Below, in pieces: positions 60,502-64,000 of a stretch of DNA of 64,000 bases (within the stretch, counting starts at the first letter, position 1; each line of letters opens with the position of its first letter). This stretch comes from Prorocentrum cordatum (Eukaryota; Sar; Dinophyceae; Prorocentrales; Prorocentraceae). The stretch spans positions 58,501 to 122,500 of the forward strand of contig CAUYUJ010020567.1 in NCBI GenBank assembly GCA_963575745.1, in the 5' to 3' direction. The notes beneath the pieces were generated by a model. The model ran no database searches, was not told the DNA's origin, and saw nothing but the letters and a program-made list of their open reading frames with translations. Made by a program: the position numbers and the translations under genes.

Positions 60502-61335
60502 TCTATTTGCAAACCGCATCATGATCGAGGGCCGCCGCGAGGCGGCGAAAGCAATCCAGCTCCACCGGGCCGAACGGGTTCTGCAGCACGTGCTGCAGCC
60601 CGTTCGAGATGTAGAGCTCCACCTATGTAGTGTCCTGCCACCTGCCCATGATGGGCGCGTGGCGCACGTTGTCGTAGCGCTGGTAGTGCAACGTCGGGCC
60701 ACCGCGCCGCAACGAGTACGGCGCGCACTGGTGGCGCTCGAGCTCGAGGCTGGAGAGGAGCTTCTGAAGACCCGCCTGACGTTCTCCACCGAGGACCTCA
60801 GGATCGCGCGCCCTGCGGCAACCTGTCGGGGAGGTGCCGCGCGCCTCTGACCAAACGCGGGTCGTGGAGAGCCACCGAGGCTCACAATGATGACGAACTC
60901 CCGACCTCGTAACTGGCAGCACAAGCGCTATGCTGAGCCCAACATTGGTGGACTGAAGCCGCCATCGGCGTAGGCTCAGTAGCTCCATCGTGTGAAGGCA
61001 ATGCGCGCCGCACTCGTCAACGCCAACAGCGCATATTCTGGCATCGGCGTGGCTGGGAACTCTTCGTCTTCTGCCAGACTTTGACGAGAAACCAAGAACT
61101 ATGCAGAATACGTTCGCTCCGCAGGACGAACTGCACACCTGAAAGGATAGAACCTGCATCACCCGCTGGCCCACAAGCGGCCCACAACGAATCAATATGG
61201 CGCATCATGAGACTCCACCCGATACGTAGCAGCCATAACCATTCTGTAATACCGTCGCAAGGTACGAGGCTGCACCAAGGTGTGTGAAAACTTCCCAAGC
61301 GGCCTGCGCGCCTGCACACGGGCCACCAAATCCAG
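60502..61335 (-). pseudogene. Decayed tyrosine recombinase (phage-integrase fold)
   Basis: Tyrosine recombinases cut and rejoin DNA through a Tyr and occur in eukaryotic Crypton and DIRS-type elements. On the minus strand, FSHTLVQPRTLRRYYRMVM (about 61.27 kb) and HIDSLWAACGPAGDAGSIL with LVKVWQKTK look like the N-terminal SAM-like domain. The catalytic half reads AHCLHTMELLSLRRWRL, IALVLPVTRSGVRH, CAPYSLRRGGPTLHYQRY and HAPIMGRWQDTT, meets a TAG at 60623-60625, then continues in frame as VELYISNGLQHVLQNP to a stop at 60502. SLRR (R at 60709-60707), GRW (W at 60640-60638) and the LYI Tyr (60613-60611) fit the R-x-x-R/W/Y set. The first Arg (usual LRTGE) appears changed to LHTME. The N and C halves are in different frames. 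Confidence 0.72.
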
Positions 61336-61735
61336 TGCATGGGCAATGCACCTCCGACGCGGCATGATCGGCCGCGGGGATGCCGCCTCCCGTGGAGTAG
61401 TCGTCGGCAGAATCCTCGGCGGTCTCGGTGTACCCGTAGATAGGTCGCGCTGAAGCTGCCAGAAGCAAGGCCGGCATCCTCTGACAGCAGGATTGAGCCC
61501 AAGGGAAGAAGAGCCCCCTCTTGATATCACACCAGAGCCCACTTGCGAAACCATGAGATGGGCAGACCTCGCATACAGATGAGGGCGCACACGAAGCCTC
61601 CAACGTAGAGCAGCCGCCGTAACAGGAACCTCCAGTGCTGTGACGTGGCCCTTCCATCTCCAGCGCCAGACCAGAACTGTCTTCTTTGCCCAGCTGATAG
61701 GTCTTCGAAGCCACAAGCCGAGGCGCATCACCTCC
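61336..61735 (-). other. Region upstream of the recombinase; no domain
   Basis: The minus frame stays open and continues into the recombinase N-terminus (ALDLVARVQARRPLGK). Residues further upstream show no motif. It may hold a decayed N-terminal extension. Confidence 0.35.
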
Positions 61736-61978
61736 AGCAAACGGCCCCGGGAGGCCCCCAAAGATGCCCAAAAGAGGCCCCCCAAACGGCCCCAAACGAG
61801 GCCCCCAAAGAGGACCCAAACGAGGCCCCAGAACGGCCCCTCCCAAAAGGCGTCCCAAAGCTGCCCCTCCAAGAGGCTCCGCCGGGCCCCCAGAAGCAAC
61901 GCCCAAGGCGCCCAGGAAGTGCCCCCAGATGGTGCCCGAGAAGCCCACGACGCCTCGACCGTGGACCCCATGCCTCCT
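61735..61978. repeat. CAAANGGCCCC island
   Basis: CCCAAAGATGCCCAAAAGAG, CCCAAACGGCCCCAAACG and CCAAGAGGCTCCGCCGGG words. It directly precedes TIR-L. Confidence 0.5.
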
Positions 61979-62212
61979 CTAGAGGCCTCCCAGATGGGGT
62001 CCGAGTAGATGGGGTCGGAGGATCTCACCGCATCGCCGATACATCGACGATGCATCGCTGATGCATCGGCGATGCATCGGCCATGCACTTGCGACGTCAG
62101 CGATGCATCGGCGACGTTGGCGTGGAGAAAATCGAGCCCCACATCGCCGATGCATCGCCGATGCGGCGCGATCCTCCGACCCCATCTACTCCGACCCCAT
62201 CTAGGAGGCCTA
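61979..62212. mobile_element. TIR-L complete copy, ~234 bp
   Basis: TAGAGGCCTCCCAGATGGGG and GTCGGAGGATC at the left are inverted to GATCCTCCGACCCCATCTAC and CCCATCTAGGAGGCCTA at the right (arms ~43 bp). The centre is a string of ATCGCCGATGCATCGGCGAT palindromic words. Fragments lie at 16506, 17683, 34398 and 62295. Confidence 0.8.
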
Positions 62213-62294
62213 GGTCCTCGGGGCGAGATCTCGGCGACGCCACCGCGGAGAGAAGCGGGCCCCACGTCGAGCCGCATCGTCGCTGCGTCGCCGA

Positions 62295-62360
62295 GGCGTC
62301 GCCGATGCGGCGCGACCCTCCGACCCCAATTGGCTCCGACCCCGTCCAGGTGGGCCAGGG
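62295..62360 (+). repeat. TIR-L fragment (right half)
   Basis: CGCCGATGCGGCGCGACCCT and CCGACCCCAATTGGCTCC match the right arm of the complete TIR-L just upstream. Confidence 0.5.
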
Positions 62361-62391
62361 AGGCTCGGGCTCGGGCGGGGCAGGCTTAGGT

Positions 62392-62554
62392 TATGGACGG
62401 GCCTGTCCTCCCACAGGAGGATTCTGGAGGAAACATAAAAAATACACCCGAAAATGCCCCCAAATGGTTCAGAGATGCTAGAAACATAGCCCCCAGGCTA
62501 TTCTTTTACTATTTTGGAATACACTCCTCCTGTGAAGGGACACGCCCGACTCAA
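62392..62554 (+). mobile_element. TIR-A copy 7, 163 bp, TSD 7/8
   Basis: TATGGACGGGCCTGTCCTCC left and GGGACACGCCCGACTCAA right. TCCCACAGGAGGATTCTGG and CTCCTCCTGTGAAGGGA are subterminal. Flanks GCTTAGGT (62384-62391) and GCTCAGGT (62555-62562). Another partial left end (GGCCTGTCCTCCCACAGGGG) lies at 62606. Confidence 0.82.
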
Positions 62555-62635
62555 GCTCAGGTCCAGGCCCGGGCTGGGGGTGAGCCTCGGGCTGGGGCTC
62601 GGGCCTGTCCTCCCACAGGGGGATGTCGTAGAAAC

Positions 62636-62790
62636 ATGAAGTAGGAAGGCGTTGGTGCTAGATTGGGTGTCCGCCCGCGCACTAAAGAGGACGGAGAAGG
62701 TGAAGCTACTCGATCATTGAAGTAGGAGGACGCCTGAAGCAGATTGGGATCTGGAAATCCACGAATACCTACTTCAACGACCGATGGGGA
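62636..62790 (+). repeat. REP-M copy 3
   Basis: GGAAGGCGTTGGTGCTAGAT, CCGCCCGCGCACTAAAGAGG, CTACTCGATCATTGAAGTAG and TACCTACTTCAACGACCG. Inserted next to a partial TIR-A end. Confidence 0.65.
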
Positions 62791-63010
62791 AGGCGAGAAG
62801 AAGAAGAGGATGCAGGATGTAGAAAGGAAGCGCTGGGTGGGTGCCCCGCGCCCTGCCTAGGATAGGAAGGCATCGGGCTCGCTCGCCTCGTGGGAACACC
62901 AACGCTGCGAGCGCCCTGTCAGTCGGACACCTTCAGGTCAGGTCTCCAGTCTGCCAGTACATTCTGCCATCGCACGCCTTCGACCACCGCACGCTTCTTT
63001 CACCATGGCT
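62791..63010. other. No gene recognised
   Basis: Short unique segment. The downstream ATG at 63005 opens only a Glu/Arg-rich frame through the GGA array. Confidence 0.4.
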
Positions 63011-63029
63011 CGTCGAGGCAGAAAGAGGA

Positions 63030-63130
63030 AGACACAGGAAGAGGAGGACGAGAAGGAGGAGGAGGAGGAGGAGGACGAGGAGGAGGAGGACGAGGAGGAG
63101 GAGGAGGAGGAGGAGGAGGAGGAGGCAGAA
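63030..63130 (+). repeat. (GGA)n microsatellite
   Basis: ~100 bp GGA/GAC tract. Confidence 0.93.
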
Positions 63131-63322
63131 AGGAGCCCTGCGACCCGACGCTGCGACAAAAGCTCGCCAAACGCCGCCGAAACAAGCCACCACCGGCGCG
63201 CCCCCCTCTGCCTGCCCGCTCCCTCCGAGGCGGAGCGATTCCTGAGGGCCCCCGGGGCGCAACGCCGAACGAGGACGCCCGTTGTAACAAAAATGGCCGC
63301 GCTGGCTCCGTTTTTCGAGCAG

Positions 63323-63560
63323 GGACCGACCGTCCCGGCATTCCTATAGTCCTACTACGGAGTGCTCTTAGAACCCCAAAACGTTCTAAGAACAACAACA
63401 ATGTTCTTGTAACATAAGTCCGATGCGTTAAAACAAGACAGCCCCAGCCAGAAAGGTTCTAAGAACACCTCGTGGAAACCACAAAAGGTTATTGGAAAAT
63501 TGTTTGGTAGGGCTATAAGCGAGCCAGGACGCTTCGCCACTGCTTGACGTTTGGGGGGGG
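63323..63560 (+). repeat. REP-Q copy 2
   Basis: GCAGGGACCGACCGTCCCGG, CAAAACGTTCTAAGAAC, TATAAGCGAGCCAGGACGC and TTCGCCACTGCTTG match 54415-54655. AGGTTCTAAGAACACC and CCAAAACGTTCTAAG are inverted pieces inside it. Confidence 0.65.
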
Positions 63561-63775
63561 GGGCTCTTCTGACCTGGGTCAGTCCAGACCCGGGTCAGCA
63601 GGAAACCAAAAACTGCAGTGCAGGGAAAAAAACTGAAACGCAGGTCTTCGCAGACCCGGGTCAGCCAACATGTGCGGCCGCCTCGCGGCCACGAGCGGCT
63701 CGCTAACCCGGGTCAGCCATGAGGGGGTCTTCGCAGGACCCTGCAGGATCCGGCGCCGTGGCTGACCCTGCATCA
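63561..63775 (+). repeat. REP-R copy 4
   Basis: GGCTCTTCTGACCTGGGTCA, CAGACCCGGGTCAGCAGG, CGCAGACCCGGGTCAGCC and CGCTAACCCGGGTCAGCC. It holds four GACCCGGGTC-type sites and ends in CCTGCAGGATCCGG. TIR-J copy 2 follows directly, and REP-R tail words (TTGCACTGACCCCCGTCTC) resume after it at 63944, so TIR-J may have inserted into this copy. Confidence 0.65.
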
Positions 63776-63777
63776 GC

Positions 63778-63935
63778 GGTGGACGAACCTCCCTTTAGTA
63801 AACCTCCCCTTAGTGAAAACGGCCTGGGACCGAAACCGACGGACCTGGACCCGCAAAAATGACGACCGCGGCGCCCTCTCGCGAACCGAAAACGGCCAAT
63901 TCCTTAATCGACGCGTCAGGGTAGGTCTGTCCACC
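63778..63935 (+). mobile_element. TIR-J copy 2, 158 bp
   Basis: GGTGGACGAACCTCC left, GGTAGGTCTGTCCACC right. The body matches 27804-27964 nearly base for base (TTAGTAAACCTCCCC, CGCGAACCGAAAACGGCC). REP-R sequence lies on both sides. Confidence 0.78.
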
Positions 63936-64000
63936 TCCGATTGCACTGACCCCCGTCTCAAGGCTCCCGACTGTGACAAGAATGGCCGCGCCCGCCGGCT

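Noticed and set aside
60502-61335. Evidence of a prophage or bacterial integron from the recombinase
   Set aside because: No bacterial genes, ribosome-binding sites or att sites were seen. The surroundings are eukaryotic-type microsatellites and LINEs.
17908-62554. Short TIR elements as introns (introners) of host genes
   Set aside because: No recognisable exons flank any copy in this window. The GT and AG letters near the ends occur but are not supported by coding context.
1-64000. tRNA, rRNA, snRNA and dinoflagellate spliced-leader sequences
   Set aside because: I looked for typical conserved words and found no convincing match. A covariance-model search would be needed to be sure.

Overview
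The window looks like intergenic, repeat-saturated nuclear DNA of a GC-rich eukaryote with a very large genome. A dinoflagellate, possibly a Prorocentrum-like species, is the best guess. That rests on inference from the non-LTR retrotransposon (EEP endonuclease, YADD reverse transcriptase, C2H2 fingers), the decayed tyrosine recombinase, and the many short inverted-repeat elements. No species-level marker was seen: no dinoflagellate spliced-leader sequence, rRNA or tRNA was found. I recognise no intact host gene. Almost every long open frame lies in GGA/TCC or ATC/GAT microsatellites or in a satellite whose period is a multiple of three.

Layout. 1-4.85 kb: dispersed repeats, one foldback, then GGA, TCC and ATC microsatellites. 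4.85-12.5 kb: a tandem-repeat domain. It has an old, degenerate ~100-bp repeat, a younger 87-bp satellite (8541-10770) that seems to have grown out of one old unit, and a triplicated 113-bp palindromic block set into the satellite end. 12.5-21.9 kb: microsatellites plus a dense field of short terminal-inverted-repeat (TIR) elements, one nested in another. 21.9-26.4 kb: a long non-LTR retrotransposon on the minus strand, broken by frameshifts (several at homopolymers) and stops. 26.5-58 kb: microsatellites, palindromes, a degenerate satellite (30.9-32.1 kb), a second LINE 3' fragment (33.6 kb), an RNase H remnant (52.8-53.1 kb), two unrecognised protein-like segments (45.9-46.3 and 47.5-47.9 kb) and most TIR elements. 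58-64 kb: ACAT tetranucleotide arrays, a local duplication, a decayed tyrosine recombinase (60.5-61.3 kb) and more TIR elements.

The main result is a set of short (about 130-245 bp) non-autonomous TIR families whose ends can be set from target-site duplications (TSDs) read directly in the sequence. TIR-A has seven copies with 8-bp TSDs (four perfect, three imperfect). TIR-B has four copies with 5-bp TSDs (two perfect, two 4/5). TIR-C has three copies with ~32-bp TIRs and one perfect 5-bp TSD. At least ten further dispersed families and about eight single foldbacks are present. Family names (TIR-A and so on) are local to this answer. No DDE transposase that could mobilise them is visible here.
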